This document shows positions 24,709 through 34,432 of a stretch of DNA of 57,614 bases, piece after piece. Position 1 is the first letter of the stretch. The number at the start of each line of letters is the position of its first letter. The notes under the pieces were generated by a model. It had not been told where the DNA came from. It worked only from the letters and a program-made list of their open reading frames with translations, and ran no database searches. The stretch comes from Caldilineaceae bacterium (lineage in GTDB: Bacteria > Chloroflexota > Anaerolineae > Caldilineales > Caldilineaceae), in NCBI GenBank assembly GCA_026645575.1, contig JAPKMW010000074.1, positions 1 to 57,614 of the forward strand, read 5' to 3'. A program made the translations under genes and the position numbers.

Positions 24709-26202
24709 TTACTCGTTCACACTCACGGCCGTAAAGGACATGGGTGGCAGTTGCAGGGCGATCTTGCCATCGCGCAGCGCTACATTTGCCAGCTTCTGCG
24801 CGGTAATCGCGTTAGGATTTTCCCAGGTGTTGGCGGCCTTGAGATCGGTGCCGGCCAGTTGCCACGCTTCGCTCACGCCACGGGGCGTTTCGCTTTGCCA
24901 GTTGATCTCGGTGTTGATTGTTTCTGTCTGGCTGCGGTTGACGATGAAGATCGCCTGCTTGCCGGTGGCCGGGTCGTGGCTGGCGGAGACATCCAGCGCC
25001 GAGACGCCGCCATAGCGGGGTGTTTCGACAATCGGCGCTTTGGTCAGAACATCCAGGGCATTGCCGCGGGCCAGGTTGCTCACCAGTTTGAATGGGTAGA
25101 ACGAAGTCTGCACCAGCAGACCATCCCGCTTGGTCTGAAGCCAGGAGATGATGTTGACAATCTGGGCGACACAAGCCACCTTGAGCACATCTGACTTGCG
25201 CAGGAAGACGTTAAGCCACTGAGCGACGACCAGCGCATCTTCCAGATTGTAAATCTCTTCGCTCAGGTGAGGCGCTTCCGTCCACTTGCCACGCCCGCTG
25301 CGATCTTTATACCAGACCTGCCACTCATCCCACGAGAGGTAGACATCGTGCTTGCTGCGGCGCTTGGCCTTGGCATAGCTGAGGGTGGACGCCATCGTAT
25401 CGACAAAATCTTCCAGCTCGACGGCCAGGGCCAGATAGCTGGTGCTGTCATTGTCCCAGTTGCCGGCGTAGTAGTGGATCGAGTGGTAATCGATCTGTTC
25501 CCAGCAGGTTTCCAGCGTGACGCGATCCCATTCCGGGTAGGTGGGCATCTTATTATTCGAAGAGCCACAGGAGACGAGCTTGATCGATGGGTCGTGCCAC
25601 TTCATCATCTTGGCCGCTTCACGCGCCTTACGGGCGTATTCGTCCATCTCCAGGTGGCCGATCTGCCAGGGGCCATCCATTTCATTGCCGACGCACCAAT
25701 ACTTGACATTGTAGGGGTCACGGTGGCCGTGGCTGGCGCGCAGATCGGCATAGTAGGTGCCGGTGGGTGCGTTGCAATACTCGACCAGATCGGCGGCAGA
25801 CTGGATGGTGCCGGTGCCCATGTTAACGGCAAGCATCGGTTCACAATTGATCGCCTGGCAGAATTGCATAAACTCGTTGGTGCCGAATTGATTGGTCTCA
25901 ATCGACTGCCAGGCCAGATCACGGCGCCGGGGACGCTGATCCTTGGGGCCAACGCCATTGAGCCAATCGTAGCCGCTCAGGAAGTTGCCGCCGGGATAGC
26001 GCATGATGGTGTATTGCTGTTCGCGCAGCGCCGCCAGCACATCGGTGCGCAAGCCGTTTTCGTCGGCCAAAGGGGATGCCGGATCATAGATGCCTTCGTA
26101 GACGCAGCGCCCCATCTGTTCGGCAAAGCCGCCAAAGAGCAGCGGGGAGATCTCCGCAATGGTGCGGTTGGTGTCTAAATAGATTTGTGCTGTGTTGCTC
26201 AT
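24709..26202 (-). CDS. abfA: GH51 alpha-L-arabinofuranosidase
   Basis: A 497-aa intracellular-type GH51 enzyme that releases terminal L-arabinofuranose from arabinan or arabinoxylan oligosaccharides. The N-terminal [19 protein letters not shown] and [19 protein letters not shown] segments are typical. The acid/base Glu lies in [13 protein letters not shown], and the nucleophile Glu in [13 protein letters not shown]-terminal beta-sandwich follows ([15 protein letters not shown]). There is no signal peptide, so substrates must be imported, which fits the sugar ABC transporter genes upstream. The start has only a weak ribosome-binding site. Confidence 0.92.
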   Translation of the reverse strand: MSNTAQIYLDTNRTIAEISPLLFGGFAEQMGRCVYEGIYDPASPLADENGLRTDVLAALREQQYTIMRYPGGNFLSGYDWLNGVGPKDQRPRRRDLAWQSIETNQFGTNEFMQFCQAINCEPMLAVNMGTGTIQSAADLVEYCNAPTGTYYADLRASHGHRDPYNVKYWCVGNEMDGPWQIGHLEMDEYARKAREAAKMMKWHDPSIKLVSCGSSNNKMPTYPEWDRVTLETCWEQIDYHSIHYYAGNWDNDSTSYLALAVELEDFVDTMASTLSYAKAKRRSKHDVYLSWDEWQVWYKDRSGRGKWTEAPHLSEEIYNLEDALVVAQWLNVFLRKSDVLKVACVAQIVNIISWLQTKRDGLLVQTSFYPFKLVSNLARGNALDVLTKAPIVETPRYGGVSALDVSASHDPATGKQAIFIVNRSQTETINTEINWQSETPRGVSEAWQLAGTDLKAANTWENPNAITAQKLANVALRDGKIALQLPPMSFTAVSVNE

Positions 26203-26259
26203 TCGTACTTTTTAACCATTCTTGAATTGAAAGAGATAAGATATGTATGATTAACTAAA

Positions 26260-26532
26260 CTACCAAAGCCGCTTTACAAGATAACGATCAAAGACTGAAT
26301 CCACACTTACAATCGGCAATCATTCAACCATGCTTTGTGCAATCAACAGCCGATCAAATGGATCATTGTGATGGAATGGCAACTGTGCTACAACTGTCAG
26401 GTGAGGAATTTGAATCGGCAATACATCAATTTCATTATTCTCGCTTTCCAACAAGGTTGCAGCATTTGAACTCAGGCGCGGGTCATCATTCACAAACCAG
26501 AGAAAGGTATGTGTATCTAACAGAAGTTTCAT
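26260..26532 (-). pseudogene. vapC: VapC-family toxin with internal deletion and premature stop
   Basis: The N-terminus KLLLDTHTFLWFVNDDPRLS is a normal PIN-domain start. The sequence then jumps from LLESENNE to IDVLPIQIPHLTVVAQLPFH, missing the roughly 45 residues that usually carry the second acidic residue. After NDPFDRLLIAQSMVE there is a TGA at 26320-26322. The same frame continues with LPIVSVDSVFDRYLVKRLW to a TAG at 26260-26262, which is the proper family C-terminus. Its start overlaps the antitoxin stop as ATGA. Two lesions make activity very unlikely. Confidence 0.8.
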
Positions 26533-26756
26533 GACATGTATTCTTTAAAATCCTCGAGTGGCGCATCAAAATCATCAGCCATGATGACCAGCCCTTTCGC
26601 ACTGCCACGCTTGCGTCGCACGTTTGTCGCCTTGACACGTGAGCGCTTTAAAAGTGGCTCATGATCTTGTAGAATAAGAACATCCTCACCCTGTAAAGCG
26701 GTTGCTATCACCGTTGCCAGTTGTGCGTCAATTTCCGTGATGTCAACTTGGTACAT
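26529..26756 (-). CDS. VapB/Phd-type antitoxin
   Basis: A 75-aa protein beginning MYQVDITEIDAQLATVIATA, like Phd/YefM-family antitoxins with their N-terminal DNA-binding strand-helix, followed by VLILQDHEPLLKRSRVK. A basic patch and an acidic C-terminal tail (DDFDAPLEDFKEYMS) follow, the tail being where toxin binding is expected. GGGGGATT precedes the ATG at 26756. It seems intact although its toxin partner is broken. It may still repress its own promoter or neutralise related toxins elsewhere. Confidence 0.75.
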   Translation of the reverse strand: MYQVDITEIDAQLATVIATALQGEDVLILQDHEPLLKRSRVKATNVRRKRGSAKGLVIMADDFDAPLEDFKEYMS

Positions 26757-26840
26757 AATCCCCCAGGTAAAATCTATCTCACCGTCTACCATAATTATAC
26801 CATTGGTGGTAGCTACATTCTACCTGGACGCAAAATAGGA

Positions 26841-27620
26841 TTAGCTCGGCCAGTTGCCGCCATCCACATTAAAGCACTGCTGGGTAATATAATCGGCGTC
26901 AGTAGAAGCCAGGAAGAGCGCCATGGCCGCCACATCTTCCGGCTGCTCGATGCGACCAAGGGGAATCGACGCCACAGCGCGCCGCTTGGGTTCGCCAACG
27001 GGCAGATCCATGAGCTTGGCAAATTGTTTGTCCACTTCCACCCAGAAGGGCGTATCGACAATGCCGGGCGCAATGGCATTGACATTGATCTTGTGCGGCG
27101 CCAGGGCCAGCGCCATCGACTGGTTCATGCTGATGACGCACGCTTTGCTGGCGCAATAGGCCAACACAAACGCTTCCCCACGCCGCCCGGCTTGTGATGC
27201 CAGGTTAATGATCTTGCCACCTCGCCCTTGGACAATCATCTGCTGTGCTACGGCTTGGCTGCACCAGAGCAGCCCTTTGCAGTTGATGTCAAACATGAAA
27301 TCCCAGTCGGCTTCCGTTGTTTCGAGGAAGGGAATAATCCTGCCCACGCCGGCATTGTTGACCAGAATATCAACGCCGCCAAACTTTGCCACCGCAGCAT
27401 CGACCATCGCCTGCACCTGCGCCTGGTTGCGCACATCGACGGCCACGGCCAGCGCCTGTCCACCCAACGCACTAATTTCATCGACAACCTTCTGCGCGCC
27501 GTCCAGTTTGAGATCGGCAACAACAACGTGCGCGCCCTCTTGGGCATAGCGCAAACAGATAGCACGGCCCATCCCTTGTGCGCCACCGGTGACAATGGCG
27601 ACTTTGTTTTGTAGTTTCAT
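26841..27620 (-). CDS. Short-chain dehydrogenase/reductase
   Basis: A 259-aa classical SDR. The cofactor motif TGGAQGMGRAICLR is at the N-terminus, NNAGVG near residue 88, and the catalytic Ser-Tyr-Lys set lies in INLASQAG and YCASKACV. Acidic Asp in VVVADLKLDGA suggests NAD preference. This is the last gene of the sugar operon that starts with the binding protein at 33120. A role in oxidising a sugar acid or keto-sugar alcohol next to the enolase-superfamily dehydratase is inference. AGAGGTCAAG precedes the ATG. Confidence 0.88.
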   Translation of the reverse strand: MKLQNKVAIVTGGAQGMGRAICLRYAQEGAHVVVADLKLDGAQKVVDEISALGGQALAVAVDVRNQAQVQAMVDAAVAKFGGVDILVNNAGVGRIIPFLETTEADWDFMFDINCKGLLWCSQAVAQQMIVQGRGGKIINLASQAGRRGEAFVLAYCASKACVISMNQSMALALAPHKINVNAIAPGIVDTPFWVEVDKQFAKLMDLPVGEPKRRAVASIPLGRIEQPEDVAAMALFLASTDADYITQQCFNVDGGNWPS

Positions 27621-27640
27621 CTTGACCTCTTTTAGCTAGA

Positions 27641-27709
27641 GAGATAAAGAGATTGAGAGATTGAGGCGTATCTGTACTCAATCTCTCAATCTCTCAATCT
27701 CTTTATCTC
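27641..27709. repeat. CAATCTCT-family palindrome with perfect 25-bp arms
   Basis: The arm at 27641-27665 (GAGATAAAGAGATTGAGAGA...) is exactly complementary to 27685-27709. Each arm is itself tandem GAGATTGA units, and the right side has one unit more than the left. It abuts the stop of the enolase-superfamily gene. Confidence 0.9.
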
Positions 27710-28882
27710 CTAAACTTGATATTTGGCAATCGTCGCCTGATTCAGCGTCACGCCCAACCCCGGTCGATCCGGCAGCGTCATTTGGCCGTTGCGGTCGATC
27801 TCCAGCGGTTCGTTAAATAATTCGCTGCGCAGAGGGTTGACATTCTGGTCACACTCCAGCAGACCGGCGTTAGAGAGCGACGCAATCAAGTGCATATTGG
27901 CAATCGTTGCCAAGCCGGAGGAGAAGACATGGGGAATGACCGGCAAACTGTACGCTTGGGCCAGCGCCGCCACTTTGCGACATTCGGTGATGCCGCCTGT
28001 CCAGATCACATCGGGCTGGACAATATCGACCGCACGCCGGGTGATCAATTCGCGGAAGCCGGGCAGGCCGGTTTCGGTTTCATAACCGGCGACGGGGGTG
28101 TCCAACTGTTGCGCCAACGCCGCGCTACCATCCAAGTCTTCGGTGGCGACCGGCTCTTCCAGCCAGTGAATATCAAAGCGTTCGACGGCGCGCATAAATT
28201 TAAGCGCCACGGAGGGCGTCCAGGCATTGTTGGCGTCAATTGCCATCTTCACTTTCGGGCCGATGGCAGCACGGACAGCCGCCACCCGTTCCACATCTTC
28301 TTCCAAGGTGGCAGTGGCGTAATCAGCGGCAGGCATTTCGTGGAGCGGGGTGTTCATCAACTCCGGGTTACGCCCCACTTTGATCTTGACATAACGGAAG
28401 CCCCGTTCGACATAACCGGCCACTTCTTCGGCCAGCGCTTTGGCATCTTTGTTGGCGGCATAAAAACCGGCAGAGGCATAGGCGTCCAACTTCTCCCGGT
28501 AGGCGCCCAGCAAGCGATAGAGTGGCGTGCGCACGGCCTGGCCGATAATGTCCCACAGTGCCGTGTCGATGCCGCTGATCGCCATCATCAACATGCCGCG
28601 GCGCCCCCGTTGATGGGCGCGCAGCGCCATCATCTGCCAGAGTTTTTCGACTTTAAACGGGTCTTGCCCACGGATGGTATGGCGCAGATCGTTGAGGATC
28701 AACGCCTCCATGCTCTCAAGCGAACCACTGTAGGCGGCGGATTCGCCCATGCCGACAATGCCTTCGTCCGTATGCACCTGCACCAGCAGCAGCGGTCGCG
28801 CCGGCATGTAATGGATGGCATCCGCCATCGGGATGGGCATCTCATAACGCAATTTAATCGTGGTAACGTCGGTGATGATCAT
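27710..28882 (-). CDS. Mandelate racemase / muconate lactonizing enzyme family protein (enolase superfamily)
   Basis: A 390-aa enolase-superfamily member. The catalytic Lys motif is RYVKIKVGR near residue 165. Metal ligands lie in KMAIDANNAW and HWLEEPVATED, with a further Glu in AGYETETGL. IPHVFSSGLATIAN holds the general base His region. Such enzymes dehydrate sugar acids or epimerise acids and dipeptides. Position between a PhyH oxygenase and an SDR in a sugar-uptake operon favours a sugar-acid dehydratase, which is inference. Confidence 0.87.
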   Translation of the reverse strand: MIITDVTTIKLRYEMPIPMADAIHYMPARPLLLVQVHTDEGIVGMGESAAYSGSLESMEALILNDLRHTIRGQDPFKVEKLWQMMALRAHQRGRRGMLMMAISGIDTALWDIIGQAVRTPLYRLLGAYREKLDAYASAGFYAANKDAKALAEEVAGYVERGFRYVKIKVGRNPELMNTPLHEMPAADYATATLEEDVERVAAVRAAIGPKVKMAIDANNAWTPSVALKFMRAVERFDIHWLEEPVATEDLDGSAALAQQLDTPVAGYETETGLPGFRELITRRAVDIVQPDVIWTGGITECRKVAALAQAYSLPVIPHVFSSGLATIANMHLIASLSNAGLLECDQNVNPLRSELFNEPLEIDRNGQMTLPDRPGLGVTLNQATIAKYQV

Positions 28883-28893
28883 AGTTGGCTTTC

Positions 28894-28914
28894 GTAGTAA
28901 AGACTTTAGTCTTT
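28894..28914. repeat. Solo arm of the AAAGACTTTAG-family element
   Basis: One 21-bp arm only, identical to the left arm at 6310-6330, lies in the 39-bp gap after the PhyH gene. The second arm is missing, so this may be a deletion product or the primitive unit of the family. Confidence 0.75.
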
Positions 28915-28921
28915 GTTCTCG

Positions 28922-29770
28922 CTAGACAGCATTTGGCGGACGATAGAGGGTGCGTTCGTAGGGCTGGACGTCACCATTGTATCGAGCTAGGAGCGGGCTG
29001 ACCAGGGCTTTGGCCGCCGCCGGCCAGCTTTCGGGCAACATCTGCGCCTTTTTTGCCATTTGCGCCTGCATTCGTTCGGGCAAAGAGCGCAGATCGGGTT
29101 GAAACCAGAGGGTGATCACCGTGCGCCGTTCATCGGTCTGGTTGGCATGGGTGGCGTGTAGAAGACGAGCGTCGCCAATCAACAGATCCCCGGCGCGGAT
29201 CGGTACATCGACCTCATCGGGGCGAGTGGCAAACTCAATCGCCTGCGCCAGGTCGTGGGCTTCGCTCAATTCTTTGGAATGCGGGGCGCGCAACCGATCA
29301 TGAATCGGGTTGTGGTGAATGTGGGAACCGGGAATCGCCCGTAGACAACCATTTTGCGGCGTCGTGTCGCTCAAGTAGTACATCAGAAATACCTGCGGCG
29401 GTGGCAGCTCATATGAGCGGGGGTCTTCCCAGGCAAACCAATCATAGTGCCAGAAAAGGCGTGGGCTGTGGCTCGGTTTGCTGATGATCCAGCCATCGGA
29501 AAAGGTAGGATTGGTGAAACCGAGATCCGCCAATGCTTGCAAAGCCGCCGGCAACGCAATCAACTCGGCGCAGAGCGGGTCGCTTGTCACCGGAAACATG
29601 CTGCCTTGGGAGCGAAAACGGGCTAGTTGTTCCGGGTTTTGTCCAGCGACCAACCGTTCCACCATGTCACGCAATGCCAGCAACAGTGCGGGGGGCAGCA
29701 CATTGGGGAAGATACAAAACCCCTCTCCCAGCAATTGCTGCAACGCCTGCCGATTCACCGTTGAACCCAT
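28922..29770 (-). CDS. Phytanoyl-CoA dioxygenase-family protein
   Basis: A 282-aa Fe(II)/2-oxoglutarate oxygenase of the PhyH family. The metal triad is visible as H-x-D in LFWHYDWFAWED and the distal His in DARLLHATHANQTDER, with the 2-oxoglutarate-binding Arg just after it (RRTVITLW). It starts 5 bp after the inner-membrane permease gene, so it is part of the sugar operon. Members hydroxylate small molecules of many kinds; hydroxylation or oxidative release of an imported methylated or acylated sugar derivative is one possible role, which is speculation. Confidence 0.85.
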   Translation of the reverse strand: MGSTVNRQALQQLLGEGFCIFPNVLPPALLLALRDMVERLVAGQNPEQLARFRSQGSMFPVTSDPLCAELIALPAALQALADLGFTNPTFSDGWIISKPSHSPRLFWHYDWFAWEDPRSYELPPPQVFLMYYLSDTTPQNGCLRAIPGSHIHHNPIHDRLRAPHSKELSEAHDLAQAIEFATRPDEVDVPIRAGDLLIGDARLLHATHANQTDERRTVITLWFQPDLRSLPERMQAQMAKKAQMLPESWPAAAKALVSPLLARYNGDVQPYERTLYRPPNAV

Positions 29771-29775
29771 GGTAT

Positions 29776-30636
29776 TTACCGCCCTGCCAACCCAGCCGTC
29801 GTGATACCCTGAATGATCTGACGTTGGAACACCGCATAGAAGAGCAAGGGCGGTGCAGCGGCAATAAAGGCGCCGGCAAAAGCCAGACCGCGCTGAATAT
29901 AACTACCTTGACTCAACACCAGTAACCCGACCGGCAGGGTCAAGGTAGAGCGTTCGCTCAAGACAATCAGCGGCCAAAAGAGATCATTCCAAAAGCCCAA
30001 AAAGGTGAAAATGCCCTGGGCAATCATGGCCGAGCGCACCAACGGCAGGCAGATCTGCCAATAGACGCGAAACCGACCGGCGCCGTCGATCACCGCAGCC
30101 TCTTCCAACTCACGTGGAATAGCAAAAAAGTGTTGGCGTAAGAGAAAAATACCGCCCACCGAGGCTGCCGCCGGCCACCAGATGGCGTTATAGGTGTCCA
30201 GCATATTAAGATCGCGCAACAACAAGAACGACGGGATCAACGTGACGGCGCCGGGAATCATCAAGCTGACTATGAGGATGGAAAAAATAAAGCTGCGCCC
30301 GGGAAATTCTAGACGGGCAAAGGCAAAGCCGCTCAGTGAAGAGATAAAAAGCACCACCAGCGTGCCAACCACTGCCACCAAAACGCTATTGGTAAACCAA
30401 CGTGCCACCGGCAAAGTTTGATCCAAATAAATATGGATAAAATTATCAATGGTTGGTCGTTCGGGAATCCAGCGAATCGGCCAGACATATTGATCCTGCT
30501 CCGGGGTAAAGGCCATTGCGATCAAATACCAAAGCGGTGCGATCACCAGCACTACCAACGGCAAGAGCGCCACCCAAAGCAGGATGCTTTCGCCAATTTT
30601 TTGGCGACGCCCCAAGGAAAGCCCCAATACAGCCAC
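29776..30636 (-). CDS. Carbohydrate ABC transporter permease (MalG/UgpE type)
   Basis: A 286-aa inner-membrane permease with six helices ([40 protein letters not shown]). The EAA loop that contacts the ATPase reads [20 protein letters not shown]. The start is a GTG preceded by AAAAGGAG. It pairs with the MalF-type permease upstream. Confidence 0.92.
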   Translation of the reverse strand: MAVLGLSLGRRQKIGESILLWVALLPLVVLVIAPLWYLIAMAFTPEQDQYVWPIRWIPERPTIDNFIHIYLDQTLPVARWFTNSVLVAVVGTLVVLFISSLSGFAFARLEFPGRSFIFSILIVSLMIPGAVTLIPSFLLLRDLNMLDTYNAIWWPAAASVGGIFLLRQHFFAIPRELEEAAVIDGAGRFRVYWQICLPLVRSAMIAQGIFTFLGFWNDLFWPLIVLSERSTLTLPVGLLVLSQGSYIQRGLAFAGAFIAAAPPLLFYAVFQRQIIQGITTAGLAGR

Positions 30637-30666
30637 AGCGAACTCCTTTTTTGGTAAAACAGCAGG

Positions 30667-31599
30667 TCAATACTCGGTACGATTGCTCAGGACGCGGAAC
30701 TGAATGATGGTCACCACGATCATAATCAAGGCCAGGGCCACCGCCAGGGTTGAGGCATAGCCAAAGCGAAAAAATTTCCAAGCAGTTTCATACAGATACA
30801 TGACCACCGAACGCGATTCGTTGCCAGGGCCGCCACCGGTCAAAATATAGGGCTGGGCAAAGACCTGCATGTGGGCGATAAATTGGGTCACCACCACAAA
30901 GAGCGTCGTTGGCATGATCAGGGGCAGGGTAATCCGACGGAAAGTCTGCCGCGGCCCGGCACCATCAATTTTGGCGGCTTCGTAGAGCGGCTCCGGGATG
31001 TTTTGCAGACCTGCGAGAAAGACCAACATGGGAAAGCCAAAGCCCCACCAGACGGTGGTGATCGATAGCGTTGGGATGACTAATTCCGCCGTCCCCAGCC
31101 AATTGACGCGCGGCAAACCCAACCAGTCGACTAAGAAATAGTTGAGAACGCCCCGCTGTTGATCCCACATACGCCCAGCCAGAATGCCAATCACCGAAAC
31201 TGACATGATCCCAGGGCCATAAAATAGGACACGCATCCAATCGCGGCCATAAAAGCTCCGTTTGAGCGCCACCGCCACCAACAGGGACAAGAGGACGTTG
31301 ATGATGACGGTCAGGAAGGTAAAGTAGAGCGTGTTGCTCAATACTTTCCAAAATTTGGGATCAGCCAGCAACGCTTCATAGTTGGCCAGCCCCAACCAGC
31401 GCTGGTTCACTGCCATGATCTTCCAATCATACAAACTGATCTCCAACCCGCGCACAATCGGCCAGACCAGAAAGATGGCAAAGAGCAAAAAGTGGGGAAG
31501 GACAAAGAGGTAATTGGGCAACTGCTTTCGTAGCCGTTTCCACCGTTGGTCAGTTTTGGGTTGGCTAGTAGGCAGCCTTTGGGCTTGGGCAAGGCTCAT
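30667..31599 (-). CDS. Carbohydrate ABC transporter permease (MalF/UgpA type)
   Basis: A 310-aa permease with a basic cytoplasmic N-terminus, first helix [20 protein letters not shown], periplasmic insert, and EAA loop [20 protein letters not shown]. The C-terminal [15 protein letters not shown] helix ends the protein. The ATG at 31599 is preferred over one ten codons upstream. No ATPase gene is present in the operon; in such systems a shared MsmK/MalK-like ATPase encoded elsewhere is usual. Confidence 0.92.
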   Translation of the reverse strand: MSLAQAQRLPTSQPKTDQRWKRLRKQLPNYLFVLPHFLLFAIFLVWPIVRGLEISLYDWKIMAVNQRWLGLANYEALLADPKFWKVLSNTLYFTFLTVIINVLLSLLVAVALKRSFYGRDWMRVLFYGPGIMSVSVIGILAGRMWDQQRGVLNYFLVDWLGLPRVNWLGTAELVIPTLSITTVWWGFGFPMLVFLAGLQNIPEPLYEAAKIDGAGPRQTFRRITLPLIMPTTLFVVVTQFIAHMQVFAQPYILTGGGPGNESRSVVMYLYETAWKFFRFGYASTLAVALALIMIVVTIIQFRVLSNRTEY

Positions 31600-31635
31600 A
31601 GGTAAGTTCCCGATCTCCAGAAGATACAATGTGAT

Positions 31636-31700
31636 GGGGGAGATTAAGAGATTAAAAGACGGTCACGCTAAACTCAATCTCTCAATCTCTCAATCTTATC
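31636..31700. repeat. Imperfect CAATCTCT-family inverted repeat
   Basis: AGATTAAGAGATTAAAAGAC on the left and tandem CAATCTCT units ending CTTATCGTCTCTT on the right pair imperfectly. It lies between the binding-protein gene and its permease gene and may reduce readthrough, which would favour excess binding protein. Confidence 0.65.
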
Positions 31701-31710
31701 GTCTCTTCAA

Positions 31711-33120
31711 TTACGGCCGGTTCAGAATTTCCTGAATCGCGGCATTGCCTTCTTCCAACGCCTGGGCAATCGGCGTGGTGTTAGTGAGAACGGCGCTGAC
31801 TGCCGTTTCCCACGCGGTCTGAATTTCAATAAACGACTTGTGCGGCACTTCCGTGCGGCCAATCGAGTTGAATTGATCCGCCGCCGCCTTCACCGACCAG
31901 ATGGCCTGGACATCGGCATCCTGCTGCACCGAAAGGCGCGCCGGGATCTGACCGGAGGTGGCCCAGGTCTTGCCGTTGTCGGACAACCACTTGATCAGAT
32001 TCCTGGCCCGTTCGATGCCATCGTCCGCCACACCGGTTGGGATACACATAATGTGCGAATCCATCTTGGCCGCACCCGTGCCATCCGGTGAGAGGGAGAC
32101 CAGTGGAGTCGCAATGGTATGTTCGGCTACATCCGGGTTGTCCTTGAAGTAGTTCAGCGACCAGGTACCTTCCCACCAGATGGCAATGGAATCAGTCTTG
32201 TAGAGTTCACCACCCCACGGCTTGCCCGGCACTTCCGCGCGACAGACGCCATGCGTATACATCAGGTCGTGCCAATATTGAATGGCCGCCGTCGAGGCTT
32301 CGCTGTTCAAGGTAGCGGTTTTTAGATCTTCACCGATATAGCCACCACCAAATTGCCACAACGTGGAAGGAATGGTAAAGCGCGGCCAGGTGTAGTCAAT
32401 CGCCCAGATCTTAACCATATCCGGGTTAAAGCCATCTTCACCGGGATGTTTGCCGGCGTCATCGGTCGTCACCTTGAGCGCGAAGTCGATAAACTCAGCG
32501 CCATTCTTGGGCAGGTTGTTGGGGTCAAGGCCGGCGTCCTGAATCACCTTGGTGTTGACAAATTGCACCCAGCCATGATTGTCGAACGGCACGGCCATGG
32601 TATTGCCTTCATAGGTGATGGCATCCATAATGGCCTTGGCAAAGTCTTCCTTGGGGAGATCGCCGGTGTTGAAGAAGATGTCATCAACCGGCATCATCAA
32701 GCCTTCAGTCGCCATCTGTTGCACTTCGGCGGCATGGAAAATCGCCCAATCCGGCGGTGTGCCAGCGGCAACGGCGGTGGGGAACTTCTGAAAGAAGACA
32801 TCCCAGTTATACAGTTCCGAGCTGACGCCTACGCCCGGATTTTCCTCCGCATATTGTTGCAACATGGTAGCGAAGGTTGCGCCATCAGCGCCGCCCAACC
32901 CATGCCAGACCACCACAGGGGTGTCCGATTCACCATACTTGTTAATGGCAACAGTCGGTTCGGCGGCTGGCGCTTCAGCCGGGGCGGCCTCGGCTGGCGC
33001 TTCGGCAGCGGGGCCGGCCGCGCCAGGGGCGCAAGCGGCCAGGGCCAGGAAAGCCGTGGCCGCGGCGCTGTTGATCAGAAATTGGCGGCGTGACAAGCCT
33101 GATTTCATCTGGTCGTTCAT
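31711..33120 (-). CDS. ABC transporter sugar-binding lipoprotein
   Basis: A 469-aa extracytoplasmic solute-binding protein of the carbohydrate (family 1) class. The N-terminus has a twin-arginine motif [18 protein letters not shown], followed by a lipobox LAAC, so it is probably Tat-exported and lipid-anchored. An Ala/Glu/Pro-rich linker ([19 protein letters not shown]) precedes the binding domain ([36 protein letters not shown]). AGGAGAGAAAA precedes the ATG. It is the first gene of the operon 33120-26841. The sugar is unknown. Confidence 0.92.
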   Translation of the reverse strand: MNDQMKSGLSRRQFLINSAAATAFLALAACAPGAAGPAAEAPAEAAPAEAPAAEPTVAINKYGESDTPVVVWHGLGGADGATFATMLQQYAEENPGVGVSSELYNWDVFFQKFPTAVAAGTPPDWAIFHAAEVQQMATEGLMMPVDDIFFNTGDLPKEDFAKAIMDAITYEGNTMAVPFDNHGWVQFVNTKVIQDAGLDPNNLPKNGAEFIDFALKVTTDDAGKHPGEDGFNPDMVKIWAIDYTWPRFTIPSTLWQFGGGYIGEDLKTATLNSEASTAAIQYWHDLMYTHGVCRAEVPGKPWGGELYKTDSIAIWWEGTWSLNYFKDNPDVAEHTIATPLVSLSPDGTGAAKMDSHIMCIPTGVADDGIERARNLIKWLSDNGKTWATSGQIPARLSVQQDADVQAIWSVKAAADQFNSIGRTEVPHKSFIEIQTAWETAVSAVLTNTTPIAQALEEGNAAIQEILNRP

Positions 33121-33212
33121 TTTTCTCTCCTAATGGTTCAACAGAATGGGTTAGAACAACAACTTGTGAAACACAATGACGACTGCAACTATAGTAAAAG
33201 GAGCTTGATTGG

Positions 33213-33293
33213 CAGGTAAACAGGTAGGCAGGTAGACAAATACACAAGTAATCTCTACCTGTCTACCTGTCTACCTGTCTCCCTGTTTACCTA
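33213..33293. repeat. ACCTGTCT-phrase palindrome 3' of the lacI-type gene
   Basis: The left arm AGGTAAACAGGTAGGCAGGT and right arm, made of tandem CTACCTGT units ending CCTGTTTACCT, form a long stem. It begins 2 bp after the regulator's stop codon. Confidence 0.8.
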
Positions 33294-33294
33294 T

Positions 33295-34335
33295 CTACGT
33301 TGACTCCCGCACAATCCACGTGCAGGGAATTTCGTAGACCTGATGTTGCTCCATTCCTATCCCTTCAATGCGAGCAAAGACGGCTTCGGCCAACTGGCGA
33401 CCGATGGCGGCGGCGGGTTGGGTGACGGTGGTTAAGCGGGGGCGAATCCAAGAAGCGGCGGGAATATCATCAAACCCGGCGATGGCGACATCCTCCGGCA
33501 CCCGCACCTTCATGGCTTGGGCGGCCAGGATCGCGCCAATCGCCATCTGATCATTGCAGGCCAATACGGCGGTCGGCGGTTGCGGCAACTGTAAAAGCCG
33601 GGTCATCGCCTGTTGACCGCTCTCAATTGACCAATCACCTTCTTGAAAATAGTCAGGATTGACCAACACGCCGGCATCGCGCATGGCCTGAACATATGCA
33701 CCATGTCGCCGGACGCCGACGGCAAAACGGCTGGTGACGCCAATGTAGCCGATGCGGGTGTGGTGACGTTCATTAATCAACCAGCTTGTCAATTGGTGTG
33801 TCGCTTTGACATCATCGACCCCGACTACATCGACGGCAGGGTGGGTAATGTGCTGACCCAAAACGGCCATCGCCGCACCGGTTTGGCTCCAAAGTGCTTC
33901 AATGTCGTCATCAGTCAAGTTATAAGGCACCATGATAATGCCATCAACGGGGCGACGAATGATCGATTCACAAAAGAGCAGTTCATTTTCCCGCAGGTGA
34001 TCAGAATTGGCAACCAGTACATCGTAGCGGTGTAGATGAGCGACATCCTGAACGGCGCGCACCATGGGATGGTAGAATGGGTTGGCAATATCTGCGATCA
34101 TCATCGCCAGCATGTGGGTGCGTTGACCGCGCAAACTGCCGGCGTGCAAGTTGGGATGGTAGCCTAGCTCTTCCACTGCCGTTAACACGCGTTGACGTGT
34201 CTCTTCGCCAATGGGAATTCCTTGCGGCGTCGGACTGAGGACGCGCGAAACTGTACTTTGTGAAACCTGCGCCAGCTTGGCGACATCGCGCATGGTGATA
34301 CGCCGGGCTGGCTGTGTGCGTTTGTAATTGGTCAT
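33295..34335 (-). CDS. LacI-family transcriptional regulator
   Basis: A 346-aa regulator. The N-terminal helix-turn-helix is ITMRDVAKLAQVSQSTVSRV, followed by the hinge-region VEELGYHPNLHAGSL and a periplasmic-binding-protein-like core (MLAMMIADIANPFYHPMV, ACNDQMAIGAI, VAIAGFDDIPAASWI). The ATG at 34335 places the HTH at the usual place; the longer frame up to 34476 runs through the operator and promoter and is not translated. It most likely represses itself and the sugar operon, with a sugar as inducer. Confidence 0.9.
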   Translation of the reverse strand: MTNYKRTQPARRITMRDVAKLAQVSQSTVSRVLSPTPQGIPIGEETRQRVLTAVEELGYHPNLHAGSLRGQRTHMLAMMIADIANPFYHPMVRAVQDVAHLHRYDVLVANSDHLRENELLFCESIIRRPVDGIIMVPYNLTDDDIEALWSQTGAAMAVLGQHITHPAVDVVGVDDVKATHQLTSWLINERHHTRIGYIGVTSRFAVGVRRHGAYVQAMRDAGVLVNPDYFQEGDWSIESGQQAMTRLLQLPQPPTAVLACNDQMAIGAILAAQAMKVRVPEDVAIAGFDDIPAASWIRPRLTTVTQPAAAIGRQLAEAVFARIEGIGMEQHQVYEIPCTWIVREST

Positions 34336-34432
34336 GAAAGGCGCAAAAGGCTCGTTGAACAATCGTGAGCGCCGGGGGAGACTGAATGCGGGAGCAAACT
34401 CACAGATTGGGCGGCAAGAGCGCACAAAATTT

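Noticed and set aside
27890..28897. Long 335-residue plus-strand frame opposite the enolase-superfamily gene
   Set aside because: A His/Arg/Gly-rich mirror of a GC-rich gene; no start signal. The minus strand has clear catalytic motifs.
33213..33293. Possible CRISPR array from repeated ACCTGTCT units
   Set aside because: Units are contiguous tandem repeats without spacers of constant length, and no cas gene is present.
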